Positions 22,876 through 31,490 of a stretch of DNA of 45,971 nucleotides are shown here, piece after piece (the first letter of the stretch is position 1; each line of letters opens with the position of its first letter). The translations under genes and the position numbers were made by a program. Under the pieces are notes generated by a model that worked only from the letters and a program-made list of their open reading frames with translations, was not told the origin of the DNA and searched no databases. The stretch spans positions 1 through 45,971 of the forward strand of contig CAZMSM010000009.1 in assembly GCA_964568955.1 (NCBI GenBank), read 5' to 3'. Source of the DNA: UBA1447 sp964568955 (GTDB lineage: Bacteria > Bacillota > Clostridia > Oscillospirales > Acutalibacteraceae).

Positions 22876-25212
22876 TTATGTTGAAACTACCGTAACCTTA
22901 TCATCCTTGACAACAACGGTTACTGTTTTGATGGGCTTGCCTAGACTCTCGACAATCAGTGATGCAACCTCATCCTCAACACTACGTCGTATAACATTGC
23001 TCAAATCCCTGGCACCCCTTACACCACCCACAGATGATGTGGCAAGTGCTCGCGGAACATCGGTATCCCATGAAAACACAATGCCTTTGTCGCGAAGCGG
23101 CTCAACGAGTTCTCCAAGCATAAGCGTCGCAATGCGCTCATAGTCCTCGGCCGATAACTCATTAAACACAGCGATTTCGTCAACCCGACCGATAAACTCG
23201 GGGCGGAGAAAGTCTGACAGTGCTTTCATCACTTTTTCTTTCGAGGCATCACTTTTGCTTTTTGTAAAGCCGAGAGCACCTTCTTTTTTGTCGCTGCCGG
23301 CGTTAGATGTCATAATTATAACCGTGTTTTCGAAACTTACGGTTCTGCCTTGTGCATCGGTTATTTTGCCTTCGTCAAGGATTTGTAAAAGAATATTCAT
23401 AACATCGGGGTGTGCCTTTTCAATTTCGTCAAACAGAAGAACCGAATACGGCTTGCGGCGCACTTTTTCGGTTAGCTGACCGGCTTCATCATAGCCGATG
23501 TAACCGGGTGGCGAACCGATTATTCGCGAAACAGAGTGTTTTTCCATAAATTCCGACATGTCAAGTCTAATAAGCGTTTCCGGCGTGTCAAACAATTCAT
23601 TTGCAAGCTGTTTGACGAGTTCTGTTTTCCCAACCCCTGTGGGTCCTACAAAAATGAAGGATGAGGGGCGGCGGCGTGGATTTATCTGCACTCTTCCTCG
23701 GCGAATCGCAGCGGCAACAAGGGCCACCGCATTGTCTTGGCCGATGATTTTTTGTTGCAACTTGTTTTCCAAGTCCGACAGTCGTCGAAGGTCGCTTTCA
23801 ATAACCCTCTGCACAGGGATACCCGTCCAAAGCTGAATGACTTTGGCAAGGTCTTCTTCGGTTACGGCGTTATCGGATGCCAGCTCCACAAGGTTTGGCA
23901 TCGCTTCTTCAAGAGCGGAAATTTCAGACTTCAGTTTTGCAATCCCCTGAAAGTCAACTTCTTCCTCCTCAACATTTTCAACAAGTTGCTGATGAGAAGC
24001 TTGCAGTTCAATCAACTTGTTTTCCGCCGTTTCCCACTCACTGATGTGCTTGTTCCTCAAGTTGGCGCATGTACAGGCTTCATCAAGCAGGTCAATTGCC
24101 TTGTCGGGAAGAAAACGGTCATTGATATATCTTTCCGAAAGGACAACTGCTTGATAAACAAGCGAGTCGCTGATAACAACCCGATGATAGCCTTCATAAT
24201 AGTCTTTTATGCCCAGCAACATTTGATAGGTATCCTCAACAGAGGGCTCTTCAATTTTGACAGGCTGAAGACGGCGTTCAAGCGCAGCGTCTTTTTCAAT
24301 ATGTTTGCGGTATTCGTTAAAGGTTGTCGCACCGATAATCTGAATTTCGCCTCTGGAAAGAGAGGGTTTGAGAATGTTAGCGGCGTTCATAGAACCTTCC
24401 GCATCGCCTGCCCCAACAAGATTATGAACCTCGTCAATAAAGAGAATGATGTTGCGTTCTGCCTTTACCTCATCGACAAGTCCTTTTATCCGACTTTCAA
24501 ACTGTCCCCTGAATTGGGTACCCGCGACAAGGGCGGTCAGGTCAAGCAGATGTATTTCCTTTTTCGCAAGTTTTGCAGGGACATCGCCGCTCGCTATACG
24601 CAAGGCCAGCCCTTCGGCAATAGCAGTTTTTCCAACACCCGGTTCCCCTATCAGGCATGGGTTGTTTTTTGAACGGCGGCAAAGGATTTGAACGGTGCGA
24701 TATATTTCGTTCTCCCTGCCGATAATTCTGTCAATCTGCCCATCTCTGGCTTTGGCGGTTAGGTCTGTGCAATACAGAGGAAGAAACTTACGTTTGCCTT
24801 CATCCGCATCCTTCTTTTTTCTTTTTTTGCCACCGGGTAAGCGTTCATCCTTACGTGTTGCCTGAGCGTCTGCTTGTTCTTCTGCATCATCTTCCGAAGA
24901 TGCTGATGCAGATTTGAATTCATCTAAATTCATTTGGCCCAGCGACTCAAACAGCGGCATCGTGCCTGCCCCGCCCGGTTCAAAACCGGTTTCCTCCGCA
25001 TTCTCTAAAAAGCTGTTAAATTGAGTGCTCATTGCCTCGAATTCTTCCTCTGATATACCCATGCTCTGCATAATTTGCTTGACGGGCCCGATATTCATCT
25101 CCATGGCACATTTCATGCAAAAGCCCACCTGCGTAGATTTTTCGTTTTCTATTCGAGAAACAAAAAAAACAGCGGGTCTGATTTTGCATTTTGCGCACAG
25201 TACTTGCTTCAT
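22876..25212 (-). CDS. clpE: ClpE-like AAA+ unfoldase with N-terminal zinc finger
   Basis: 778 residues from ATG 25212 (AAGGAG about ten bases upstream). Two AAA+ modules unfold substrates and feed them to ClpP: first Walker A GEPGVGKT at 189-196, second GPTGVGKTE near 515. The tripeptide LGF in KKEGALGFTKS is the ClpP-docking loop. Instead of the ClpC N-domain the protein starts with a zinc finger, C6-x2-C9 ... C32-x2-C35, as in ClpE, followed by an acidic and then Lys-rich low-complexity linker (about 100-142). A helical coiled-coil insertion (ENKLIELQASHQQL...) lies between or within the modules. It is last in the run behind pgsA (48-base gap). No CtsR-type heptad operator (GGTCAAA repeats) is visible upstream. 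Confidence 0.9.
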   Translation of the reverse strand: MKQVLCAKCKIRPAVFFVSRIENEKSTQVGFCMKCAMEMNIGPVKQIMQSMGISEEEFEAMSTQFNSFLENAEETGFEPGGAGTMPLFESLGQMNLDEFKSASASSEDDAEEQADAQATRKDERLPGGKKRKKKDADEGKRKFLPLYCTDLTAKARDGQIDRIIGRENEIYRTVQILCRRSKNNPCLIGEPGVGKTAIAEGLALRIASGDVPAKLAKKEIHLLDLTALVAGTQFRGQFESRIKGLVDEVKAERNIILFIDEVHNLVGAGDAEGSMNAANILKPSLSRGEIQIIGATTFNEYRKHIEKDAALERRLQPVKIEEPSVEDTYQMLLGIKDYYEGYHRVVISDSLVYQAVVLSERYINDRFLPDKAIDLLDEACTCANLRNKHISEWETAENKLIELQASHQQLVENVEEEEVDFQGIAKLKSEISALEEAMPNLVELASDNAVTEEDLAKVIQLWTGIPVQRVIESDLRRLSDLENKLQQKIIGQDNAVALVAAAIRRGRVQINPRRRPSSFIFVGPTGVGKTELVKQLANELFDTPETLIRLDMSEFMEKHSVSRIIGSPPGYIGYDEAGQLTEKVRRKPYSVLLFDEIEKAHPDVMNILLQILDEGKITDAQGRTVSFENTVIIMTSNAGSDKKEGALGFTKSKSDASKEKVMKALSDFLRPEFIGRVDEIAVFNELSAEDYERIATLMLGELVEPLRDKGIVFSWDTDVPRALATSSVGGVRGARDLSNVIRRSVEDEVASLIVESLGKPIKTVTVVVKDDKVTVVST

Positions 25213-25260
25213 GTAATATTTTCTCCTTGTATGGGTAAACATTTTTGATATGTAGATATT

Positions 25261-25896
25261 TTATTTTAATTTGTTTTCTAATGACTTTTCTTTAAACTGG
25301 CGGAAAAAATCGGGTAAATAGCCGAGTAACGCTACTAATGTCAGCAGTGCTGAGATGACCACCAGTGCCATGACGCTCCACTCCGGCAAAACAAGTGCCG
25401 GGTTTTCGGCATTTCGCACAAAGGCTCCGACTTCCGGGCCAAACGCAATAATCAATAACATAGCGCCATAAAAAACGAAGGTTGCCATTTTCCCCAGAAT
25501 TTCGGCCGCGCCGGGGCGAATGCCCTTTGAAAGCATAACCGCTCCGCCTATTAACATAACGCCCTCTTTGAATAGGAAAAAGAGGAATACCCAGCTAAAA
25601 GCCCTCATCGCTTCGCTATTGACGGTTCTGAACTCAAAAAACAACATAACCGCTATGGTTACCTGTGTCAGCTTATCCGCAATCGGATCAAATATTTTGC
25701 CGAGTTCACTTACTTGGTTGAAACGGCGCGCTATCTTGCCATCCAGAAAGTCGCTAAACCCTGACAGGAACAATATAAAAACTGCCCAAACAAAGTATCC
25801 TTTGTAAAATAAAACAGCAAATATTGGAATCAAGATGACCCTGCACAGGGTTAAAAAGTTTGGTACAGTGAGACTGCCTTTAAAGAGGTCTTTCAT
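25261..25896 (-). CDS. pgsA: CDP-diacylglycerol-glycerol-3-phosphate 3-phosphatidyltransferase-like protein
   Basis: 211 residues from ATG 25896 (AAAGGA ten bases upstream; the TTG at 25902 is too close). Integral membrane CDP-alcohol phosphatidyltransferase, likely making phosphatidylglycerol phosphate for phospholipid synthesis. The catalytic motif is complete near residues 50-78: DFLDGKIARRF...GKIFDPIADK, i.e. D-x2-D-G-x2-A-R-x8-G-x3-D-x3-D. Opening TVPNFLTLCRVILIPIF is typical of PgsA. Five to six membrane segments. pgsA is the most usual identity, but cardiolipin or other CDP-alcohol enzymes share the motif. Confidence 0.88.
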   Translation of the reverse strand: MKDLFKGSLTVPNFLTLCRVILIPIFAVLFYKGYFVWAVFILFLSGFSDFLDGKIARRFNQVSELGKIFDPIADKLTQVTIAVMLFFEFRTVNSEAMRAFSWVFLFFLFKEGVMLIGGAVMLSKGIRPGAAEILGKMATFVFYGAMLLIIAFGPEVGAFVRNAENPALVLPEWSVMALVVISALLTLVALLGYLPDFFRQFKEKSLENKLK

Positions 25897-25924
25897 ACGC
25901 AACGGTTCCTTTCATATTAAAACA

Positions 25925-25930
25925 ATTATA
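25925..25930 (-). promoter_or_regulatory. Possible -10 element for pgsA
   Basis: A perfect TATAAT on the minus strand, 28 bases before the pgsA start. No good -35 is present at 16-18 bases, so activity is uncertain. Confidence 0.35.
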
Positions 25931-25974
25931 CAGCCCAAATGTGATGAAACATACTTGTAAATATTAACAATTTT

Positions 25975-26682
25975 TTAATTTTGAAAATTATTCAAAACAA
26001 AATTGTTTTCATTAAGAAAAGTTATTATCTTTGATGATGCAACGGCATCCATTGCAAATGAATTTTCACCTATTCCGGCAACCACTTCAAGGATTACGCA
26101 AAGAAGGAACACGAGGAAAACGCCTTTAAAAGCACCAAGGACCCCTCCAAGTAATTTGTTGGCGGTTTTAAGTAAGGGTAGTTTAAAAAACTTGTCAACA
26201 AGTTTAACGACTATCATTAACAGAATATAGGACACGGTCAAGACCACTACAAAAAGAATTGCATGCGCAACTGCCGTAATGATGGGCGCGGCGATACTTT
26301 TTTCAAGTTCAGCCGCAATATTTGCGCCTTGATTGTCAAGTGCGTTGACTTTCTGTACGATTCCATCGGTGTCAATCCCTATGGAACCCGCCATATTTAG
26401 TACAACCGCGGGTATAGTTGCAAACACAGCAGCTACCTGACGCGCTGCGGCGCCGGCCCCCGATGAGTCAACTAACTTTTCTTTGATGGTTTCATAAACC
26501 CTCTCGCTGATAAACCTGTCGTAAATAACAGGTGCTAAAACTGCACTGAGTTGATAGGCGAGTATAAATGCGGCGATCATCGCAACCATACCAAGTATAG
26601 ATTTAACAAAGCCCTTCGCAGCACCAACGACAATCATTCCGAAAAATGCAAGGAGCAACAGAATATCGACTGCATATGCCAC
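25975..26682 (-). CDS. CvpA family membrane protein
   Basis: 235 residues, GTG 26682 start with AGGGGGA upstream. The opening VDILLLLAFFGMIVVGAAKGFVKSILGMVAM matches the CvpA family (colicin V production protein), with further membrane segments near residues 30-50, 130-165 and 180-205. The central region (about 55-130) is an amphipathic, probably extracytoplasmic loop. Family function is obscure: CvpA is needed for colicin V secretion and envelope robustness in E. coli. It has its own promoter and follows the DUF5711-like gene. Confidence 0.85.
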   Translation of the reverse strand: MAYAVDILLLLAFFGMIVVGAAKGFVKSILGMVAMIAAFILAYQLSAVLAPVIYDRFISERVYETIKEKLVDSSGAGAAARQVAAVFATIPAVVLNMAGSIGIDTDGIVQKVNALDNQGANIAAELEKSIAAPIITAVAHAILFVVVLTVSYILLMIVVKLVDKFFKLPLLKTANKLLGGVLGAFKGVFLVFLLCVILEVVAGIGENSFAMDAVASSKIITFLNENNFVLNNFQN

Positions 26683-26707
26683 AGATTTTCCCCCTTTCGT
26701 TTTTATA

Positions 26708-26737
26708 ATTATACCATAATGCGCAAGTAAATGAAAA
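26708..26737 (-). promoter_or_regulatory. Promoter of cvpA
   Basis: Minus strand: TTTTCA (26732-26737), 18 bases, perfect TATAAT (26708-26713) with upstream TG (TGGTATAAT, extended -10), in the 60-base gap before the GTG start. Confidence 0.6.
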
Positions 26738-26742
26738 GAACA

Positions 26743-28104
26743 TTAGCGAGATAACCCGACCGTATTGTACTGAGTAATCAAGCCTTTTTCAAACAAATAG
26801 GTGTATTTCCCAACAAGAACGACCCTTTCGGAATACTTATCGGCCTTAAAAACCCCCAGCCGACTGCCTGTGTTGTTAAAGCACTGCACTTCATCTTTTG
26901 TTAAAACGGCAACATAGTTTTCATCGCAAGATACCCATTTAACCTCTTGATTGCAGTTTGTTTCAAACAACAGATTGCCTGTGCTGTCGTATACAAGCAG
27001 TTTGCTCAAGCTTTCATTCCCAAAAGGCGATAAAACCATTGCTGTTTTGCCATTTTCATCTATATAAAATCTTTCCAAAACATCACCGCTGCCGCTGATA
27101 ATATCTTCTTTTGTGTTATCTTTAACCGATATGGTGCCAAACACCTTGTCCCCCACAACAATCAGCGTATCTTGACTGCCAAATTTGAGTTTAATAACGG
27201 CGTTTTCCGGGTAATTGAATTCGATCACCGGTTCACTCGCGTCAACGTTAAAAACAAGCACCCTCGAATATAATTCTGTGTTTGCTGCGCCGAGAACCGC
27301 AACCGCCACGCTTTTGCCGTTGTTAGACAGAGCAACTGCAGATATTCGCTCTGTAGCACATTCCCAGGAAAAAATCGTTTTGCCTTTTTTATCAAGAACA
27401 ATAAGTTCACTTTGCGCTGAAATCGATTGGGATGCAATCGCAATATTACCCTTTTTGCCGATGGTTGCCGTCAAAATGTTCCTTCCCAAATCAGTCTCGT
27501 ACAAAACACCGCCACGATTGATAACTTCTACCCTGCCTGATGCCCTGCTGTAAATAATAGCGCGACCGTTGGCAATGTCCGATTCCGGATTGAGAAATGT
27601 ATGTTGTACCCGAACAAGCTCTTTTGCGGTTGAATTAAGAATTTGGGCACTGTCATTGCCAAGCAACAGGATACCCGACCCGATTCGCCGGGTTGAAACA
27701 ATCCCTGTATTATCAATAGCAACCGGGTAACCCTTACCGCTGCCAAGGCTTGAAAAAAAACTACCGAGACCCGAAACGGTGTTTGAGCCCGACATAAGCA
27801 GTGCAAACACGGCACCGACAAAAACGAGGGCAAATGCAGCAACAATCAGTGGTGTTTTGAAAGCCTTCTTCTTTTTCCTTTTTTTTACATTTGATTTTGT
27901 AGGCGACGGCAGGGCCGATGTTCCGTTTGTCTTTTTAAAATTCGGCACCTTATAGTCGTCGGGAATTTCCGATTTCTTTTGAACCGGACGAGGTCCGGGC
28001 TTCGAGGCCTTGCGGGTTGTCGACGTGCCGGCATTACGAGGCTTGGCTTTTGGAGCCGAGGTAGGTTTTGTATTTCCTTTTTTATTTTTCCGGTCGTCTT
28101 TCAA
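26743..28104 (-). CDS. DUF5711-like membrane-anchored beta-propeller protein
   Basis: 453 residues, TTG 28104 start with GGGAG nine bases upstream. The N-terminal ~75 residues are disordered, Lys/Pro/Ser/Thr-rich and strongly basic (RKNKKGN, VKKRKKKK). One transmembrane helix lies at about 80-103 (TPLIVAAFALVFVGAVFALLM). The outer ~340 residues form repeated beta-strand units of the type 'vLdkkGk.iFsWe', 'lvydstGnLLFetn', suggesting a beta-propeller. This matches the architecture of clostridial DUF5711 proteins, which often neighbour cvpA. Molecular function is unknown; an envelope or cell-surface role is inferred from topology. Confidence 0.75.
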   Translation of the reverse strand: MKDDRKNKKGNTKPTSAPKAKPRNAGTSTTRKASKPGPRPVQKKSEIPDDYKVPNFKKTNGTSALPSPTKSNVKKRKKKKAFKTPLIVAAFALVFVGAVFALLMSGSNTVSGLGSFFSSLGSGKGYPVAIDNTGIVSTRRIGSGILLLGNDSAQILNSTAKELVRVQHTFLNPESDIANGRAIIYSRASGRVEVINRGGVLYETDLGRNILTATIGKKGNIAIASQSISAQSELIVLDKKGKTIFSWECATERISAVALSNNGKSVAVAVLGAANTELYSRVLVFNVDASEPVIEFNYPENAVIKLKFGSQDTLIVVGDKVFGTISVKDNTKEDIISGSGDVLERFYIDENGKTAMVLSPFGNESLSKLLVYDSTGNLLFETNCNQEVKWVSCDENYVAVLTKDEVQCFNNTGSRLGVFKADKYSERVVLVGKYTYLFEKGLITQYNTVGLSR

Positions 28105-28173
28105 CGAAGATCACTCCCTCGGCTGTTATAAAATATATTGTTTTATACCCGATTTATTCGCAAGGTAAAAATA

Positions 28174-28917
28174 TCAATCAAACGGATACCTGACTTCGTT
28201 TAGATACAGCCCGTGCCCCGGAGCCGTAGTTCCTGCAAAAGAGCGGTCTTTCGCCTCAATAATTGCCGGTATGGTACCTTTTTCAATTTTCCCTTGTGCA
28301 ATTTTAAGCAGTGTCCCGGTCATAATTCGAACCATATTGTACAAAAATCCGTCTGCCTCAATGGTTAAGTATACATCGTCAGCAAATCTTTCAACAGTAC
28401 ATTGGCTCACATTGCGCACGGTGCTTTTAATTTTACTGTGTGCCGAACAAAAACTCGCAAAATCGTGTTGTCCCAAAAATGCTTTTGCTTGATCCGAAAG
28501 TAGTTGTGTGTCAAGCGCATACGGGTAATGGAGCGAATACCCGTTTTTAAAAGGATTTCTGACGGTTGAATTCCAAATTTTATAAATATATTGTTTTGAT
28601 ATGCAATCATACCGCGCATGAAAGTCATAATCAACCTCACGGCAAGAAGTAACTGCAATATCAAAAGGCAAATTAGCATTGAGTGCACCGACAAGGCGCG
28701 AACAGGTTAAAGAGGTTTGCGTTCGCATATTAAAGTAATACCTGTTGGCGTGTACACCCGCGTCCGTACGTGAACAACCGACAACATTGCCGCGTACACC
28801 CAATATCGTTTCAAAGGCATCCTGCAGTACCTCTTGCACAGAAATACCGTTTTTTTGAACTTGCCAGCCATGATAAGCAGTACCGTCGTAGGCAAGAGTG
28901 AACAGAAGATTTCGCAT
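28174..28917 (-). CDS. truA: tRNA pseudouridine(38-40) synthase TruA
   Basis: 247 residues, normal length. Makes pseudouridine in the anticodon arm (38-40) of tRNAs. Motifs: LAYDGTAYHGWQVQ at 8-21, catalytic Asp in CSRTDAGVHAN near 48-58, FDFHARYDCISKQYIYKI-type block in the middle (here DYDFHARYDCISKQYIY), and FLYNMVRIMTGTLL near the end. Its ATG 28917 overlaps the ecfT stop by one base (TAATG), showing translational coupling. Confidence 0.97.
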   Translation of the reverse strand: MRNLLFTLAYDGTAYHGWQVQKNGISVQEVLQDAFETILGVRGNVVGCSRTDAGVHANRYYFNMRTQTSLTCSRLVGALNANLPFDIAVTSCREVDYDFHARYDCISKQYIYKIWNSTVRNPFKNGYSLHYPYALDTQLLSDQAKAFLGQHDFASFCSAHSKIKSTVRNVSQCTVERFADDVYLTIEADGFLYNMVRIMTGTLLKIAQGKIEKGTIPAIIEAKDRSFAGTTAPGHGLYLNEVRYPFD

Positions 28918-29732
28918 TATATCACCTTGGTAAAAACCACATTTAATGAAATAATCCCTGCCAAAAGGATTGCGCTAAGCGCAAGTGCCACGAAATCCAC
29001 AACACCGAATTTCATCTGCTTCATTCTTGTTCTACCTTTGCCACCGGTGTAGCAGCGGCATTCCATGGCGAAGGCCAGTTCATATGCCCTGCGGAAAGAA
29101 GAAACGAAAAGAGGGATGAGGACGGGTATCAACGCTTTCGCGCGGCTTACCAACGAACCACTTTCCCAGTTTGCCCCCCGCGCCTTTTGGGCGCTCATGA
29201 TGCGGTCAATTTCTTCTATCAACGTTGGAATGAAGCGCAGGGCGAGGGTCATCATCATGGCTATTGTGTGTGCTTCAATCTTAAAAATCTTGAGCGGTGA
29301 AAGCAAGCGTTCGAGTGCATCTGTCAGGTCGGTCGGTGTTGTTGTATAAGTTAAAAGCGAGCTGATTATAACCAGACAGATGATTCTGACCGCCATAAAC
29401 AAAGCCGTAAAAACACCTTTTTCGCTTATCTTAAAAATCCAAAATTCATAGGTCCAAGCACCGCCTGTGGTATAAAAAACATTGAGTATCGCTGTAAAAA
29501 CGACAATGAAGACGATTGGCTTAAGACTTTTGATGATGGTCTTAACAGGAACTTTTGAAACAAAAATTAATAAAATGACAAAAGCCGCCATCAACCCCAA
29601 AGAAAAAAAACTTTTACATAAAAATATAATGATGATAACGGCAAAGGTTAAGACAATTTTCATTCTTGCATCCAAACGGTGCAAAAACGAGTTGCCGGGG
29701 AAAAACTGCCCGATGGTGATGTCTTTAATCAT
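28917..29732 (-). CDS. ecfT: ECF transporter transmembrane component EcfT
   Basis: 271 residues. Membrane scaffold that links the two ATPases with a vitamin- or metal-binding S component. The opening GQFFPGNSFLHRLDARMKIVLT is typical. Six hydrophobic segments, then the two cytoplasmic coupling helices: SAQKARGANWESG (first A-R-G motif) and MECRCYTGGKGRTR, where the second A-R-G motif is normally found but has Cys-Arg-Cys. ATG 29732 overlaps the end of ecfA2 by four bases. Confidence 0.93.
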   Translation of the reverse strand: MIKDITIGQFFPGNSFLHRLDARMKIVLTFAVIIIIFLCKSFFSLGLMAAFVILLIFVSKVPVKTIIKSLKPIVFIVVFTAILNVFYTTGGAWTYEFWIFKISEKGVFTALFMAVRIICLVIISSLLTYTTTPTDLTDALERLLSPLKIFKIEAHTIAMMMTLALRFIPTLIEEIDRIMSAQKARGANWESGSLVSRAKALIPVLIPLFVSSFRRAYELAFAMECRCYTGGKGRTRMKQMKFGVVDFVALALSAILLAGIISLNVVFTKVI

Positions 29733-30592
29733 ACAGGCGCTCCCTTCCCAAGGAATCGAAGCAGTTCCTGCCTGCCTTGCTCAAGCGTAAAAATATTTGT
29801 GCTGATATCTAAACCGCGTTTGCGCAGTCCCGTAAAAATACGGGTTACTTGAGGGACGCTGAGCCCCATATTCGATAGTTCTTCACCCCTCGAATACACT
29901 TCTTCAACCGAGCCGGACATAACCACCTGTGATTTTTCGAGAACAAGCACCCTTGATGCAAGCTGTGCAACATCATCCATACTGTGCGAAACGAGCATAA
30001 CCGTATTGCCGGTGTTTTCGCGGTATTCTCTTATTAAATTCAATATGAGGTCTCTGCCGTGAGGGTCTAAACCGGCTGTGGGTTCATCCATGATCAAAAC
30101 CATTGGCTCCATCGCCATCACGCCCGCTATGGCCGCTCTTCGTTTTTCCCCCCCCGAAAGGTCGAAAGGCGATTTTTTCAAGTGTTCTTCTTTGAGCCCG
30201 ACAAATTCCGCTGCTTTGTGTACTCTGCGATTAATCTCGTCCTCATCAAGTTTCATATTTCGCGGTCCGAAAGCAATATCTTTATAAACCGTTTCCTCGA
30301 AAAGTTGGTATTCGGGGTATTGAAAGCACAGACCGACTTTAAACCGCGCTTGCCTTATGCTCGCCTTGCTCTCCCAGATATCGTGCCCTTCAAGTAGCAC
30401 GGTGCCTTTTTCGGGTTTTAAAATGCCGTTCAAATGCTGTATCAGTGTGCTTTTACCGGAGCCTGTATGCCCGATGATGCCGACGAGCTCACCGCTTTCA
30501 ATATCAATGCTAATATTGTTAATTGCCGCAACTTCAAAAGGTGTGCCCTTGCTGTACAGATGTGTCAGGTTGCGGGTTGCTATAACAGCCAT
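29729..30592 (-). CDS. ecfA2: ECF transporter ATPase EcfA2
   Basis: 287 residues. ABC-type ATPase: Walker A GHTGSGKST near 40-48, Q-loop CFQYPEYQLF, signature LSGGEKRRAA, Walker B VLIMDEPTAGLD and an H-loop His in VSHSMDD. Opening 'ATRNLTHLYSKGTPFEVAAINNI' is that of EcfA2 (formerly CbiO). Acts as a heterodimer with EcfA1 to power uptake through EcfT. ATG 30592 lies four bases after the ecfA1 stop. Confidence 0.95.
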   Translation of the reverse strand: MAVIATRNLTHLYSKGTPFEVAAINNISIDIESGELVGIIGHTGSGKSTLIQHLNGILKPEKGTVLLEGHDIWESKASIRQARFKVGLCFQYPEYQLFEETVYKDIAFGPRNMKLDEDEINRRVHKAAEFVGLKEEHLKKSPFDLSGGEKRRAAIAGVMAMEPMVLIMDEPTAGLDPHGRDLILNLIREYRENTGNTVMLVSHSMDDVAQLASRVLVLEKSQVVMSGSVEEVYSRGEELSNMGLSVPQVTRIFTGLRKRGLDISTNIFTLEQGRQELLRFLGKGAPV

Positions 30593-30596
30593 TGGT

Positions 30597-31445
30597 TCAC
30601 CCTTTCACGCGCGTCAAAACGGCGTCAATAAATTCTTCCTCATCCAAAATATCCGGCGGCAGGTTCACCCCGTCATGCCTGAGCAAATAGCTGAGCTCGG
30701 CTGCTTGGGGTACATCAAGTCCTACGGATTTCAGTAAATCCACGTTAGAAAAAACATCACGGGGATTGCTGTCCAAGAGTATGCCGCCATTGTCCATAAC
30801 CACCACTCTGTCTGCACAAACAGCTTCGTCCATGAAATGTGTTATATATAAAATCGTTATGCCCATTTCTTTATTCAGGCGCATAACCGTATTCATGACC
30901 TCTGTGCGCCCGCGCGGGTCAAGCATGGCCGTTGGCTCATCAAGCACCATGCAGTCTGTTTGCATAGCCAATATGCCCGCGATGGCTACCCTTTGCTTTT
31001 GACCGCCGGAAAGCTTATGCGGTTCGCGGTGCCTGTACTCATACATACCAACTTCTTTAAGCGCGTTGTCAACCCTTTTGCGTATTTCCTCGGGGGGGAC
31101 GCCAAGATTTTCCGGACCGAAGGCAACATCATCTTCAACAATGGTCGCAATAATTTGGTTGTCGGGGTTTTGAAAGACCATGCCAACATTCTGTCGGATT
31201 TTATTGACCAGATTTTCGTCGGAGGTGTCCATCCCCTTTACGGTAACGTTGCCTTTAGCCGGGGTTAAAATTGCGTTGGTCAGTTTGGCGAGGGTTGATT
31301 TGCCGGACCCGTTATGACCCAAAACAGCGACAAACTCCCCCTTGCGGATGTCTAAATTAACATCCTTAACAGCGGGAGGAGGCGTGTTTTCTTCACTTTC
31401 ATAGGCATACGTGACATTTTTAAAACTAATGATGTTTTCATTCAT
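30597..31445 (-). CDS. ecfA1: ECF transporter ATPase EcfA1
   Basis: 282 residues from ATG 31445; a GTG at 31454 is an alternative, and neither has a strong ribosome binding site. Walker A GHNGSGKST, Q-loop FQNPDNQIIA, signature LSGGQKQRVA, Walker B CMVLDEPTAMLD, H-loop in YITHFMDEA. Partner of EcfA2. First of the ecfA1-ecfA2-ecfT-truA cluster. The substrate is set by an S protein coded elsewhere. Confidence 0.95.
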   Translation of the reverse strand: MNENIISFKNVTYAYESEENTPPPAVKDVNLDIRKGEFVAVLGHNGSGKSTLAKLTNAILTPAKGNVTVKGMDTSDENLVNKIRQNVGMVFQNPDNQIIATIVEDDVAFGPENLGVPPEEIRKRVDNALKEVGMYEYRHREPHKLSGGQKQRVAIAGILAMQTDCMVLDEPTAMLDPRGRTEVMNTVMRLNKEMGITILYITHFMDEAVCADRVVVMDNGGILLDSNPRDVFSNVDLLKSVGLDVPQAAELSYLLRHDGVNLPPDILDEEEFIDAVLTRVKG

Positions 31446-31490
31446 TTTGAGCACCGTTTCATAAGTTTGTGGGTGTTTTTTTCGAGGTGA

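Noticed and set aside
23737..24672. A 311-codon plus-strand open frame opposite the clpE-like gene
   Set aside because: Antisense shadow of the two AAA+ modules; composition mirrors the coding strand and no start signal is present.
25213..25260. CtsR operator upstream of the clpE-like gene
   Set aside because: No GGTCAAA direct heptad repeats; the gap holds only a ribosome binding site.
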